A stretch of 64,000 bases of DNA, from NCBI GenBank assembly GCA_014360655.1, contig JACIXC010000008.1, forward strand, positions 62,001 through 126,000, given 5' to 3'. Position 1 is the stretch's first letter. Each line of letters begins with the position of its first letter. Below, piece after piece: positions 9,693 through 18,676 of this stretch. Below the pieces are notes generated by a model. It searched no databases. It was given only the letters and a program-made list of their open reading frames with translations, and was not told where the DNA came from. This DNA comes from Actinomycetota bacterium (GTDB lineage Bacteria > Actinomycetota > Geothermincolia > Geothermincolales > RBG-13-55-18). Made by a program: the position numbers and the translations under genes.

Positions 9693-10697
9693 ATGGGCGT
9701 GCGAGAGGACATAGAGCGCTGGGAAGAGGAGTGGCTTTCCCCCCGCGCCACGCGCAGCCGCGAGAGCAGGGGCCGCGAGCGCATGGAGGAGCCGGACCCG
9801 CTGCGCACCTGCTTCATGCGGGACCGCGACCGTATAGTGCACAGCAAGTCCTTCCGCCGCCTCAAGCACAAGACCCAGGTCTTCCTGGCTCCGGAGGGCG
9901 ACCATTACCGCACCCGCCTCACCCATACCCTTGAGGTGAGCCAGATCTCCCGCACCATCGCGCGCGCCCTGCGCCTCAACGAGGACCTCACCGAGGCCAT
10001 CGCCCTGGGGCATGACCTGGGCCACACCCCCTTCGGGCACATGGGGGAGGAGGCCTTCCGCGACCTCACCCCCACCCCCTTCCGCCATAACGAGCAGAGC
10101 CTGCGGGTGGTGGAGAAGCTGGAGTACGACGGGAAGGGGTTGAACCTCACCTGGGAGGTGAGGGACGGTATCCTCAACCACACGGGCAAGAGCCCCCTTC
10201 CAGCCACCCTCGAGGGAAGGGTGGTGCGTATAGCCGACCGCATCGCCTACGTCAACCACGATATAGACGATGCCGTGCGCGCGGGCATCCTCAGCGAGGA
10301 GGAACTTCCCCGTGCCGCCCTGGAGGTACTGGGCCGACGGCACAACCAGCGCATTGACACCCTGGTGAGGGACATGGTGGAGGCGAGCGGCGACGGGGAG
10401 GACATCCGCCAGAGCGAGGAGGTGGCGGCGGCCCTGGACGAACTGCGCGATTTCCTCTTCGAGAGGGTTTACGTGGGCTCGGTCGCCAAGCAGGAGGAGG
10501 ACAAGGCCATCATGGTCCTGCGCAGCCTCTTCCACTTCTACCTCGAGCACCCGGAGGAGATGCCCGAGGAATTCCGCCGCGGAGAGGATGACCTGAGGGT
10601 GAGGGTCTGCGACTACGTGGCCGGCATGACGGACCGCTACGCCATGCGCAAATACCACGAGCACTTCCTGCCCCACGTCTGGGTGGGGGACCTTTAA
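9693..10697 (+). CDS. dgt: deoxyguanosinetriphosphate triphosphohydrolase-like protein
   Basis: HD-superfamily dNTP triphosphohydrolase of 334 residues, expected to split dGTP or other dNTPs into deoxynucleoside and triphosphate and so adjust dNTP pools. The metal-binding HD motif is intact: RTRLTHTLEVSQISRTIA and LGHDLGHTPFGHMGEEA. It is the short dGTPase-like type found next to dnaG in many bacteria. The ATG is preceded by GAGGTGAGGAG, and dnaG starts 20 bases downstream, so the two are probably one transcript. Confidence 0.93.
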   Translation: MGVREDIERWEEEWLSPRATRSRESRGRERMEEPDPLRTCFMRDRDRIVHSKSFRRLKHKTQVFLAPEGDHYRTRLTHTLEVSQISRTIARALRLNEDLTEAIALGHDLGHTPFGHMGEEAFRDLTPTPFRHNEQSLRVVEKLEYDGKGLNLTWEVRDGILNHTGKSPLPATLEGRVVRIADRIAYVNHDIDDAVRAGILSEEELPRAALEVLGRRHNQRIDTLVRDMVEASGDGEDIRQSEEVAAALDELRDFLFERVYVGSVAKQEEDKAIMVLRSLFHFYLEHPEEMPEEFRRGEDDLRVRVCDYVAGMTDRYAMRKYHEHFLPHVWVGDL

Positions 10698-10717
10698 GGG
10701 ACGAAAGGGGCGCGTCC

Positions 10718-12619
10718 ATGGCGAGGGGAAGGATCCGGGACGAGGACATTGAGCGCCTGCGGGAGCGGGTGGACATAGTCGAGGTCATATCGGACTACGT
10801 GCAGTTGAAGAAGGCGGGGCGCCTCTTCAAGGGACTGTGCCCCTTCCACGACGAGAAGACGCCGTCCTTCATGGTGGACCCCGCGAAGCAGCTCTATCAC
10901 TGCTTCGGGTGCGGCGAGGGCGGCAACGTCTTCACCTTCCTGCGCAAGAAGGAGGGCCTGGAGTTCCGCGAGGCGGTGGAGAAGCTGGCCTCCCGCGTGG
11001 GCCTCACCCTCCATTACCAGGGAGGGGGCAGGGAGGCCGCGGGGGTGGAGAGCCGGCGCGCGCGCCTCTACCGCGTCAACCAGTGGGCGGCCGACGCCTA
11101 CCACCGTGTCCTCACCGAGGGCGAGGCGGGAAGGAAGGCGAGGGAATACCTGGCGTCCCGTGGCATCGGGGAGGAAGCCGTGCGCCAGTTCAAGCTGGGT
11201 TATGCCCCCGCCCGCTGGGATTTCCTCTACCGCCAGGCGCTGCGCAGCGGTTTCGAGGCCGCGGATTTCCTCGCCGTCGGCCTGGGCCTGCAGGGCGAGA
11301 AGGGCACCTACGACCGTTTCCGGGACCGCGTCATCTTCCCCATCCAGGACCTGCAGGACAGGGTGGTCGCCTTCGGCGGCAGGACGCTGGGTGACGCGCA
11401 GCCCAAGTACCTCAACTCCCCCGAGACCGCCATCTACGTGAAGAGCCGCCACCTCTACGCCCTCAACCTCGCCCGGCGCGAGATAGTGAGCCAGGGGTAC
11501 GCCATACTGGTCGAGGGCTACACGGACGTCATCTCTCTCTGGCAGGCGGGCGTGCGCAACGCCGTGGCCACCCTGGGCACTGCCCTCGGCGAGGAGCACC
11601 TGCGGCTGCTCTCGCGCCTCACGCAGAGGGTCATCCTGGCTTTCGACGCCGACCGGGCGGGCATCGGCGCCAGCGAGCGGGGCCTGGATTTCTACGGGGA
11701 TTTCGACCTGGATCTGCGGGTCATGCTCCTTTCGGAAGGAATGGACCCGGCGGACTTCGTGGCCGCCGAGGGGCCGGAGGAGTTTCTCGGGAGGGTGGAG
11801 CGGAGCGTGCCGCTGGTGGATTTCTGCGTGGGGAAGGCGCTGCGGGAACACGATCCCGCGGACACCAACTCCCGCCTGCGGGGAGTGCGCAGGGCCGTCC
11901 ACCTGGTGGCCGGGCTGGGCAGGGATATCGATCACGAACGCCACATCAAGGAGATCGCCGACTGGGCCGGCTCGGGTTACCAGGCGGTTTACGAACTGTA
12001 CGAGCGCGCGAGGGGCGGGAAAACGGGTGCGGCGACGGTGGCGGAGAGGAACATAGCCGTGCCGCCGCAACTGCGGGCGGAAAGGGAACTCCTGCGCCTC
12101 TTACTGCATCATCCATATATGGTCCCCCGCGAGGGGGAGGGCATCGACCCGGCCCTCTTCGAGGACCCAGACTCCCGCGATATACTGGAGGCCCTGCTGG
12201 AGGCGTCCCGGGAACACCGCGTCGAAGGGGAGCGGGAGCAGGACGCCGGAGCGGCGGGTCCCGGCGGGGCGGCGGGCGAGGGTCCCGGCGGGGCGGCGGG
12301 CGAGGGTCCCGCGGGAGCTTGGGAACGCCTGGTCGCGGCAGCGGTGGAGAGGCTGCCGTCGGAGCGGGCGCGCAACGCCGCCACGTCGTTAATTTTCGAC
12401 GAAAGTGGGAATCTTGGTAGTATGGGCGCGGAAGAAGCGCGCGTGATGTATAATGATCTGCTGGCGTCACTGAAGGAATTGTATTTCGAGCGTCAAATAA
12501 GGAGATTGAAGAAGGAACTGGAAACGCTCTCCTCCGCTCCTCGCAGGGATCACGAGCGCGAACAGGAGCTCTCGGAGGAGATTTACGCCCTTGAGCGCCT
12601 GAAAAGGCAGGTCAGGTAG
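10718..12619 (+). CDS. dnaG: DNA primase
   Basis: DnaG makes RNA primers at replication forks. The 633-residue protein has the CHC2 zinc finger (Cys41, His44, Cys62, Cys65: CPFH and CFGCG), the primase core, and the TOPRIM domain with EGYTDV near residue 264 and AFDADRAG near 310. The C-terminal helicase-interaction domain follows a low-complexity linker. That linker contains two perfect 24-base repeats (12257-12304) encoding a Gly/Pro/Ala/Glu-rich segment. It lies between dgt and rpoD, the classic macromolecular-synthesis order. Confidence 0.97.
   Translation: MARGRIRDEDIERLRERVDIVEVISDYVQLKKAGRLFKGLCPFHDEKTPSFMVDPAKQLYHCFGCGEGGNVFTFLRKKEGLEFREAVEKLASRVGLTLHYQGGGREAAGVESRRARLYRVNQWAADAYHRVLTEGEAGRKAREYLASRGIGEEAVRQFKLGYAPARWDFLYRQALRSGFEAADFLAVGLGLQGEKGTYDRFRDRVIFPIQDLQDRVVAFGGRTLGDAQPKYLNSPETAIYVKSRHLYALNLARREIVSQGYAILVEGYTDVISLWQAGVRNAVATLGTALGEEHLRLLSRLTQRVILAFDADRAGIGASERGLDFYGDFDLDLRVMLLSEGMDPADFVAAEGPEEFLGRVERSVPLVDFCVGKALREHDPADTNSRLRGVRRAVHLVAGLGRDIDHERHIKEIADWAGSGYQAVYELYERARGGKTGAATVAERNIAVPPQLRAERELLRLLLHHPYMVPREGEGIDPALFEDPDSRDILEALLEASREHRVEGEREQDAGAAGPGGAAGEGPGGAAGEGPAGAWERLVAAAVERLPSERARNAATSLIFDESGNLGSMGAEEARVMYNDLLASLKELYFERQIRRLKKELETLSSAPRRDHEREQELSEEIYALERLKRQVR
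12257..12304 (+). repeat. 24-bp in-frame tandem repeat within dnaG
   Basis: Two identical 24-base units (12257-12280 and 12281-12304), plus a partial third, encode GPGGAAGE twice. They fall in the linker before the primase C-terminal domain. Confidence 0.85.
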
Positions 12620-12701
12620 TCTTGTAGGCCATACGGAAGGCTAAAGGGCATAGCTGGTTTTCTCGATTATTCATAAGAAACCCTCTTTTAAGGTGATAGC
12701 A

Positions 12702-13898
12702 GTGGAGGATTGGAAAGACCTCGATTACGACGAGATAAAGGAGCTTCTCTCAAAGGGGCAGGGACGCGGTATCCTCACCCAGGACGAGATAAGCGAGTCC
12801 CTGCAGGGGTTGAGCCTTACCCCGGAACAGATCGATCACCTCTACGTCCTCCTGGACGAGTTGAACGTGGAGGTGGTTGACGGTCCCTCCGCCGAGAGCC
12901 TGCACGAACTCGAGGAGGAGGAGGAAGAGGCGGGCGAGAGCAGGGCGGCGAGCCTGGAGAGGGACCTTGAGCTGGCCGGAAAGGCCCCCACAAACGACCC
13001 GGTGCGCATGTACCTGAAGGAGATCGGGAAGGTCCCCCTGCTCACCGCGCAGGAGGAGGTGGAGCTGGCCAAGCGCATCGAGGCCGGCGAGGAGGCCTCC
13101 GCCAAACTGCGGGAGATGGGCGATAAGCTGAGCCGCGAGGAAAAGCGGGCCCTGAAGCGGCAGGAGAGGTCGGGACAGGAGGCCAAGCGCAAGCTGGTGG
13201 AGGCCAACCTGCGGCTGGTGGTCTCCATAGCCAAGCGCTACGTGGGAAGGGGCATGCTCTTCCTGGACCTCATCCAGGAGGGGAACCTGGGGCTCATCCG
13301 CGCGGTGGAGAAGTTCGACTTCCGCAAGGGATACAAGTTCTCCACCTATGCCACCTGGTGGATCCGTCAGGCCATCACCCGGGCCATCGCCGACCAGGCG
13401 CGCACCATCCGTATCCCCGTGCACATGGTGGAGACCATAAACAAGCTCATCCGCATACAGAGGCAGCTCCTGCAGGAGTTGGGGAGGGAACCGACCCCCG
13501 AGGAGATCGCCGAGCGCATGGAGCTGACCCCGGAGAAGGTGCGCGAGATCATCAAGGTCTCGCAGGAGCCCGTCTCCCTCGAGACACCCATAGGCGAGGA
13601 GGAGGATTCCCACCTGGGTGATTTCATCGAGGACTCCGACGCGGTGGTTCCCGTGGACGCCGCCTCCTTCATCCTCCTGCAGGAGCAGCTGGAGGACGTG
13701 CTCAATTCCCTCAGCGAGCGGGAAAGGGAGGTCATCCGGCTCCGCTTCGGCCTGACGGACGGCCACCCCCGCACCCTGGAGGAGGTGGGGAGGGAGTTCG
13801 GCGTGACCCGTGAGCGCATCCGCCAGATAGAGTCCAAGACGCTGGCCAAGCTCCGCCACCCCACGCGCTCCGCCAAGCTCCGCGACTACCTCGAGTAG
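12702..13898 (+). CDS. rpoD: primary RNA polymerase sigma factor
   Basis: Housekeeping sigma-70 (SigA/RpoD), 398 residues from the GTG at 12702, which has AAGGTG six bases upstream; GTG at 12693 is an alternative. After an N-terminal region 1.1-like segment and an acidic linker it shows region 1.2 ([11 protein letters not shown]), region 2 ([35 protein letters not shown]), region 3, and region 4.2 ([20 protein letters not shown]). Primary status is supported by linkage to dnaG and by the complete region 2-4 set. The next gene is convergent. Confidence 0.96.
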   Translation: MEDWKDLDYDEIKELLSKGQGRGILTQDEISESLQGLSLTPEQIDHLYVLLDELNVEVVDGPSAESLHELEEEEEEAGESRAASLERDLELAGKAPTNDPVRMYLKEIGKVPLLTAQEEVELAKRIEAGEEASAKLREMGDKLSREEKRALKRQERSGQEAKRKLVEANLRLVVSIAKRYVGRGMLFLDLIQEGNLGLIRAVEKFDFRKGYKFSTYATWWIRQAITRAIADQARTIRIPVHMVETINKLIRIQRQLLQELGREPTPEEIAERMELTPEKVREIIKVSQEPVSLETPIGEEEDSHLGDFIEDSDAVVPVDAASFILLQEQLEDVLNSLSEREREVIRLRFGLTDGHPRTLEEVGREFGVTRERIRQIESKTLAKLRHPTRSAKLRDYLE

Positions 13899-13960
13899 CA
13901 CCCCCCGGTCGCGTCTCGTCCAGGGCAGATCGCTTCGGGTATGGTGGTCGGTGGTCGTGG

Positions 13961-15052
13961 CTACTGGCGGACGATCTCCAGCACGCTTATCTGCGGCGGC
14001 GAGTAGTTGGAGACGAAAAGGCGCTCGCCCCGCGCGTCCACGGCCAGGCCGATGGGCTTGCTGGTGGCGTAGGTGAAGATCTGCTTGCGGGCAGCGATGT
14101 CCACGCACCCCACCGTGCCGTCGTCGTAGTTGCACACGAAGAGGTAGGCCCCGTCCGGGGTGATGTCGATGGTGCGCGCCATCCTCCCCACCTTGATGGT
14201 GGCCAGCGTGGATCCCGATACGCGGTCGATGACGGTGACCGTCCCCGGGGCGTTGTTGCTCACGTAGAGGGTGTTCCCGTCGGGGGAGAGGACCACGTGG
14301 CGTGGGTTCTGGCCGCAGGGGATCTGGCGTGCCACCACGTGGCCTGCGTTGACGTCCACCTCCGTGAGGGTGTTTCCGCCCATGATACAGACGTACAGCC
14401 GGTCCCCCCGGGGAGAGAAGCACATGCCGCGGGGAGTGCCGTACACGGGGATGTCCTTCACCCTGGTCCTGGCCCCGGCATCGATAACCGTAACGGTGTT
14501 GGAGTTCCAGTTAGCCACGTATACCCACTTGCCGTCGGGGCTCACCGCCACCTCCTTGGGGATGCTCCCGGTAGGGACCGAACCGACGACGGCCCCTGCC
14601 TCCGTGTCCACTATCGCCACCTTGGAGGAATTGTAGAGGGAAACCCAGGCGTAACGCCCGTCGGGTGAGAAGTCCGTCTCCACCGGTTCGTCCGGCAGGG
14701 CTATCACCGAGAGCTTCTGGTAATTTATGGCATCGAATATGAAGTTCTTGTGGGCGTAGAGGTCGTTGACGAAGATGCGGCCTCCGCCGGGCATGAGCTC
14801 AACCGATTTCGGTCCCGATTCCACGTAGAGAGTGGTCAGTGGGCGCAGGGCGGTGACCGGGCCCGTGGCGAAAGCCGGGAGCTCCTCCTGCTGGTCCTGC
14901 GTTTCCGGCGTCTCTTCCGCCGCGACCTCGTCTGTCCGTGCTTCTTCCCTCTCCGTCCCGGTCCCGCGGGACGCTCCGCAGCCGACGGGCGCCAGCATCA
15001 GCAGGAGTGCCACGGCGAAGCATACTGCGCGCAACAGGCGGTGAACCACCAT
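13961..15052 (-). CDS. YVTN-type beta-propeller lipoprotein
   Basis: From the ATG at 15052 the product has 363 residues with a lipoprotein signal (Cys25 in LAPVGC), an acidic Glu/Thr-rich linker, and then about seven repeats of the 40-residue YVTN beta-propeller type, with recurring phrases such as SPDGKWVYVANWNSNTVTVI and SPDGNTLYVSNNAPGTVTVI. Such proteins are extracytoplasmic and often bind ligands or other surface proteins; the substrate is unknown. The frame remains open upstream to 15436, but the signal peptide and GGAGGG ribosome site place the start here. A 31-base direct repeat covers this start and a second in-frame ATG at 15128. Confidence 0.85.
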   Translation of the reverse strand: MVVHRLLRAVCFAVALLLMLAPVGCGASRGTGTEREEARTDEVAAEETPETQDQQEELPAFATGPVTALRPLTTLYVESGPKSVELMPGGGRIFVNDLYAHKNFIFDAINYQKLSVIALPDEPVETDFSPDGRYAWVSLYNSSKVAIVDTEAGAVVGSVPTGSIPKEVAVSPDGKWVYVANWNSNTVTVIDAGARTRVKDIPVYGTPRGMCFSPRGDRLYVCIMGGNTLTEVDVNAGHVVARQIPCGQNPRHVVLSPDGNTLYVSNNAPGTVTVIDRVSGSTLATIKVGRMARTIDITPDGAYLFVCNYDDGTVGCVDIAARKQIFTYATSKPIGLAVDARGERLFVSNYSPPQISVLEIVRQ

Positions 15053-15156
15053 CTTCCTACCCTCCCGTGTTTCTTCCCGCGCGACTTGGGAGGCATTGCC
15101 GTGAGACGACACCGACGATGGGCCCATCTTCCTACCCTCCCGTGTTTCTTCCCGCC
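15050..15156 (-). repeat. 31-bp direct repeat duplicating a translation start
   Basis: The same 31 bases occur at 15050-15080 and 15126-15156. Each copy carries the GGAGGG site and an ATG, in the same frame 25 codons apart, so the translation-start region of the beta-propeller gene has been duplicated. Confidence 0.85.
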
Positions 15157-15436
15157 AAGTGCCTCCTTGCGCGTGGCCGGCGGAAATCCAGGTACGGACA
15201 CGACGGCCCCCGGCCTCTTGCTCCTTGAGGGGCAGGCGCCATCCCCTTCCGGGCGTGCGGGCAAGCGCCGAGACCACCACGGCCTGCCCGCGCCCGCCCT
15301 CGATGATCCTGTCTTCGACCCTACCATCGACGACCGACAGGGAGCTTGCCTCGCATCTTGGGAGCCGAGTGAGGCGAGCGTTAGCGGCGCGCGCAGGCGC
15401 ATCCACCAGATGCCGCCTCCCATTTACATGAACCAC
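15053..15436. other. intergenic region with open but probably untranslated frame
   Basis: Between the beta-propeller gene and the oxidoreductase upstream of it. Apart from the 31-base repeat I see no gene: the open minus-strand frame has no signal or domain character. Confidence 0.4.
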
Positions 15437-16549
15437 TCACAAACGCAGCCATCCCGGCACGATGAGGAAGGCATAACGCAGGGCGAAGGGCGCGTAGTAT
15501 CGGTACAGCTCCAGGCCCAGCCTCGAACCCACCTTGAGCCCCCAGGGGTGGGTGGCCTCCACCACGAGGCGGCCCAGGTAGTTACTCTTCCAGAAGCGTA
15601 TGATGCGGCGGAATTCCGCCTGCGCCCTCTCCGGCTCCTCCACGGCCATGGCCGCGATGGTCCCCGTGACCAGCGCCCCGTGGACCCCGAAGAGTAGCAC
15701 GGGGTCCTGGGCTCCCGACAGGGTCCCCGCCAGGATGAACTTTCCGTGGAAGAGGCGCGGATTGGCGATGGACCCCAGGGGGAGCAGGGGAAGGAGCTCC
15801 TTATCCGCGCCGAAGTCCTCCACGTCGTACCATTCCGAGAGCTCTATCCCCTCGTCCCGGGCCAGCCGGGAGGGGAACCACCTCTTGGCCTCCTCGCTCA
15901 GGGGCCGCTTGCGCTGGAAGAGCAGGGCCCCGGCGGTGCCGTTGATGGTGGAGAAGAAGGCGTAATCCCAGGTATGGCGGTCCATGTAGATGATGACCTG
16001 CGGCCCGCCGTAACCTTCCGTCACCCTCCCCTGTCCGAAGAGCCCGTATCCCGGCACGAAGGGGAGGTCGAGGGCGTGATAGGCCTCGGGGAAGATGCCG
16101 GTGGCCAGGATGGTCCCGGGTGGAAGATCGTGGAAGTCCCTGCGCGTCCTCAAGGGGAAGTTGAACTCGAAGCGCACCCCCTCCCCCACCGCGATGCGGT
16201 AGAGGTGCATGTCCAGGGAACCGTCGCGGGGACCCCTCTCCACCAGGAAGGCGGGCACGTTGGGCGGAAAGGCGATGTCGTAACGCTTGCCGAAGCTGTA
16301 GACGCGGATACCGGGAAGGGGCACGCAGGCAGGCGCGATGTCTATCCCCGTGTAGCGGTGCAGCTTATCCAGCTCCACGGGACTGCCGTCGCCCATGGTG
16401 TAGCTGAGGTCACCGGTGGGCAGGTCCCGCGAGGGACCGCCCACGCCGTCCCGCCTCTCCAGCACCCTTACCTCGTGGCCGCGCCGCCGCAGGTTGATGG
16501 CCGCGGTGAGCCCCGCGAGCCCCGCGCCCACGACTACCTTTTCGCCCAA
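15437..16549 (-). CDS. FAD-dependent oxidoreductase, protoporphyrinogen-oxidase/phytoene-desaturase-like
   Basis: The TTG at 16549 is chosen because GGAGG lies five bases upstream and the dinucleotide-binding fold then starts at once: GEKVVVGAGLAGLTAAINL, followed by VRVLERRDGVGG. The 370-residue protein belongs to the NAD(P)-binding Rossmann/amine-oxidase superfamily that uses FAD. The substrate is not evident; the middle (IIYMDRHTWDYAFFSTINGT) and C-terminus do not match well-known enzymes I can name. Genes on this side of rpoD all run on the minus strand, but spacing to neighbours is over 200 bases, so it is probably its own unit. Confidence 0.72.
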   Translation of the reverse strand: MGEKVVVGAGLAGLTAAINLRRRGHEVRVLERRDGVGGPSRDLPTGDLSYTMGDGSPVELDKLHRYTGIDIAPACVPLPGIRVYSFGKRYDIAFPPNVPAFLVERGPRDGSLDMHLYRIAVGEGVRFEFNFPLRTRRDFHDLPPGTILATGIFPEAYHALDLPFVPGYGLFGQGRVTEGYGGPQVIIYMDRHTWDYAFFSTINGTAGALLFQRKRPLSEEAKRWFPSRLARDEGIELSEWYDVEDFGADKELLPLLPLGSIANPRLFHGKFILAGTLSGAQDPVLLFGVHGALVTGTIAAMAVEEPERAQAEFRRIIRFWKSNYLGRLVVEATHPWGLKVGSRLGLELYRYYAPFALRYAFLIVPGWLRL

Positions 16550-16768
16550 TGCGCCTCCTCGTACTCGCCCGCCTTGCACGGTTTCACGCCTGAACGGCCT
16601 TCCCCGCCCGCCTTGTCAACGGGGTTTCAGCCGCCGTTGCACACCAGGAGCGCCGCCCGTCGCGTCCCGGCTATCGGTCCGCCGGCTTCTCGCGCCGTTC
16701 GCGGGATTTCCCGCGCCGACCACGGGAGAACCCGTGCGCCGCCGCGGCCGCTTCCCCGTCGTCGCTTC

Positions 16769-17293
16769 TCACAGGGCGGAGAGAATCACCGGCAGCAGGG
16801 TCGAATGCGAGGCGACGACGGCCATGACGACGGCCCATATGATTATACCGATTAGGGAGAGCCCTATACCCACCCAGCCCAGGATTATACCCGCGGTGGC
16901 CGAGGATTCACCGGACATCATGCCCCCGCTGGCGGCGATCTCCTTCTTGGCCTGGCTTCCCAGGATAAGCGCGATGGCCGAGCAGATGAGAGGACACACG
17001 AAGAGCCCCACGATCCCCAGCACCAGGGAAGCGGTGGCCTTGGAGTTGCTCTCCTGGTGGTAGGGTGGATAAGGCGCCGGCTGGTAGGGAGCGCCGTACG
17101 GCGGCGCGGACGCCGCCTGGTACCCGTAAGGGGGCGGGGGAGCGGGCTGCACGGGCTGGGCCGGGCCGGGCTGGGCCGGACCGGGCGGCGCGGGCTGCGC
17201 GAAAGCGCCGGCTTGCTCGAAAGCCGCTCCGCACTGTCCGCAGAAAGCCGCGCTGTCGTCATTCTGCGCTCCGCATCTCGGGCAGGTTTTCAT
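16769..17293 (-). CDS. zinc-ribbon and DUF4190-type membrane protein
   Basis: 174 residues from the ATG at 17293 (GGGGG site nine bases upstream). The N-terminus is a zinc ribbon (CPRCGAQNDDSAAFCGQCG, Cys4-Cys7-Cys18-Cys21). A Pro/Gly/Ala/Tyr-rich linker of about 55 residues follows, then a DUF4190-like hydrophobic region with two predicted membrane segments (LVLGIVGLFVCPLICSAIAL and GIILGWVGIGLSLIGIIIWA). Proteins of this layout are common in Actinomycetota and have no firm function. Confidence 0.75.
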   Translation of the reverse strand: MKTCPRCGAQNDDSAAFCGQCGAAFEQAGAFAQPAPPGPAQPGPAQPVQPAPPPPYGYQAASAPPYGAPYQPAPYPPYHQESNSKATASLVLGIVGLFVCPLICSAIALILGSQAKKEIAASGGMMSGESSATAGIILGWVGIGLSLIGIIIWAVVMAVVASHSTLLPVILSAL

Positions 17294-17626
17294 CTCTCGA
17301 CCCCCTTCTCTCTGGCCGTCCGTTGCTCTCAACGGGGATTGCGGACTCTTCGCGACACCCCTCTTTTGCCGCTTCCGGCGTGCTTGCCCTCCCCTGTTTC
17401 ACCGACCCTCGTCTTCGAGCCGTTTCAACGGAAACGGCAGGATCACATCTCGACGGGAAAGCCGCGGTACGCCGGCCGCGGCCACCCCGCTACGGCCCTT
17501 CCCGCATGCGCCGGTTCCGTGGCGATGCTTGACTCTTCCCACGGACCTTTCTTTCCCGTGGCGGTGCGAAACCCTTCCAGCTCTTCCATCCCTTTCGCCG
17601 ATACGGCTCGTCTTCCTCCGCCGATT
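17294..17626. other. intergenic region, nothing recognised
   Basis: Spacer between two minus-strand genes; I see no gene or clear terminator. The CACCGCGGTG palindrome just past its right edge (about 17634) belongs to the 3' end of the next coding region. Confidence 0.35.
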
Positions 17627-18559
17627 TTACGTCACCGCGGTGACGCGCTCGTTTTCCACCAGCCAGGAATATGCCGCAAGCGCCGCCTTGGCTCCCTCCC
17701 CGGCGGCGATGATGATCTGCTTCTCCATGACGTTGGTGACGTCCCCGGCGGCGAAAAGACCCGGCAGGCTGGTACGGTTGTTGGAGTCGATGACGATCTC
17801 GCCGATCTCGTTCAACCTGACTTCCGGTGGCAGGTAAGCGGTGCTGGGCACGCTGCCTATCTCGATGAACACCCCCTGCACCTCGAGGGACGTCTCCTCG
17901 CCGCGGCGCGCGAGGGAGATGCCTTTCACGAAGGTCTCTCCCCGTATGGCCGTGACCTGCGATGAGGTGAGGACCTCCACCAGCGGCGAGTCGAGCACCT
18001 GCCTGCGCCTTATCTCGTCTCCTCCCAGCGCCCCTTCGTTGGTGATCACGTACACCTTTTCCGCTATCTGCGCCAGCTGCAGGGCGGCGTCCAGGGCGGA
18101 GTTGCCGCCCCCCACGACGGCCACCCGCTTGCCCCGGAAGAGTGGTGCGTCGCAGGTCGAGCAGTAGGCGACCCCGCGGCCGCGATATTCGTCCTCACCC
18201 GGCACGCCGAGCTTGCGGGGCAGCTTCCCGGATGCGGCGATGGCCGCGTGGGCCCGGTATTCCTCGCCGCCTTCCGTGCGTGCCAGGAAGATCCCTTCTT
18301 CCCTGCGCAACGCCGCGACGTTCTTCCCCTCCAGGAGCTCTACGCTGAAATTATCCAGGTGGTCCCGGAAGCGCTCCACCAGCTCCACCCCCGTGATGAG
18401 TTGGTACCCGAGGTAGTTCTCCACCTCCCAGGACCAGGCTGCCTGGCCTCCCACGTTGCCTGATATCACCAGGGTATTGAGCATCTTGCGGGCGCAGTAC
18501 ACGCCCGCGGAAAGCCCTGCCGGCCCCGCTCCCACGATGATCACGTCGTATATCTCCAC
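17627..18559 (-). CDS. trxB: thioredoxin-reductase-like FAD/NAD(P) oxidoreductase
   Basis: A 310-residue enzyme from a GTG start at 18559 with GGGGAG upstream. It has the FAD site (YDVIIVGAGPAGLSAGVYCA), the redox-active disulfide Cys133-Ser-Thr-Cys136 in AYCSTCDAPLF, the NAD(P) site (VAVVGGGNSALDAALQLA) and the final FAD contact (GLFAAGDVTN). The family passes electrons from NAD(P)H to thioredoxin or to peroxiredoxins such as AhpC. No thioredoxin gene is adjacent; the peroxiredoxin at 21.7 kb is a possible client (inference). It is separated from ftsH by about 115 bases. Confidence 0.88.
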   Translation of the reverse strand: MEIYDVIIVGAGPAGLSAGVYCARKMLNTLVISGNVGGQAAWSWEVENYLGYQLITGVELVERFRDHLDNFSVELLEGKNVAALRREEGIFLARTEGGEEYRAHAAIAASGKLPRKLGVPGEDEYRGRGVAYCSTCDAPLFRGKRVAVVGGGNSALDAALQLAQIAEKVYVITNEGALGGDEIRRRQVLDSPLVEVLTSSQVTAIRGETFVKGISLARRGEETSLEVQGVFIEIGSVPSTAYLPPEVRLNEIGEIVIDSNNRTSLPGLFAAGDVTNVMEKQIIIAAGEGAKAALAAYSWLVENERVTAVT

Positions 18560-18676
18560 GGCAGCTCCCCGGGACTCCCCATGGCGCTCACCACGGCGCT
18601 CCCCGAGCCCTTTGCTTTGACGCAAGTCTCACGAGGCATCCTCGTGACGTCGTGGCCCCCGCGGCGGGCTTCCTCT

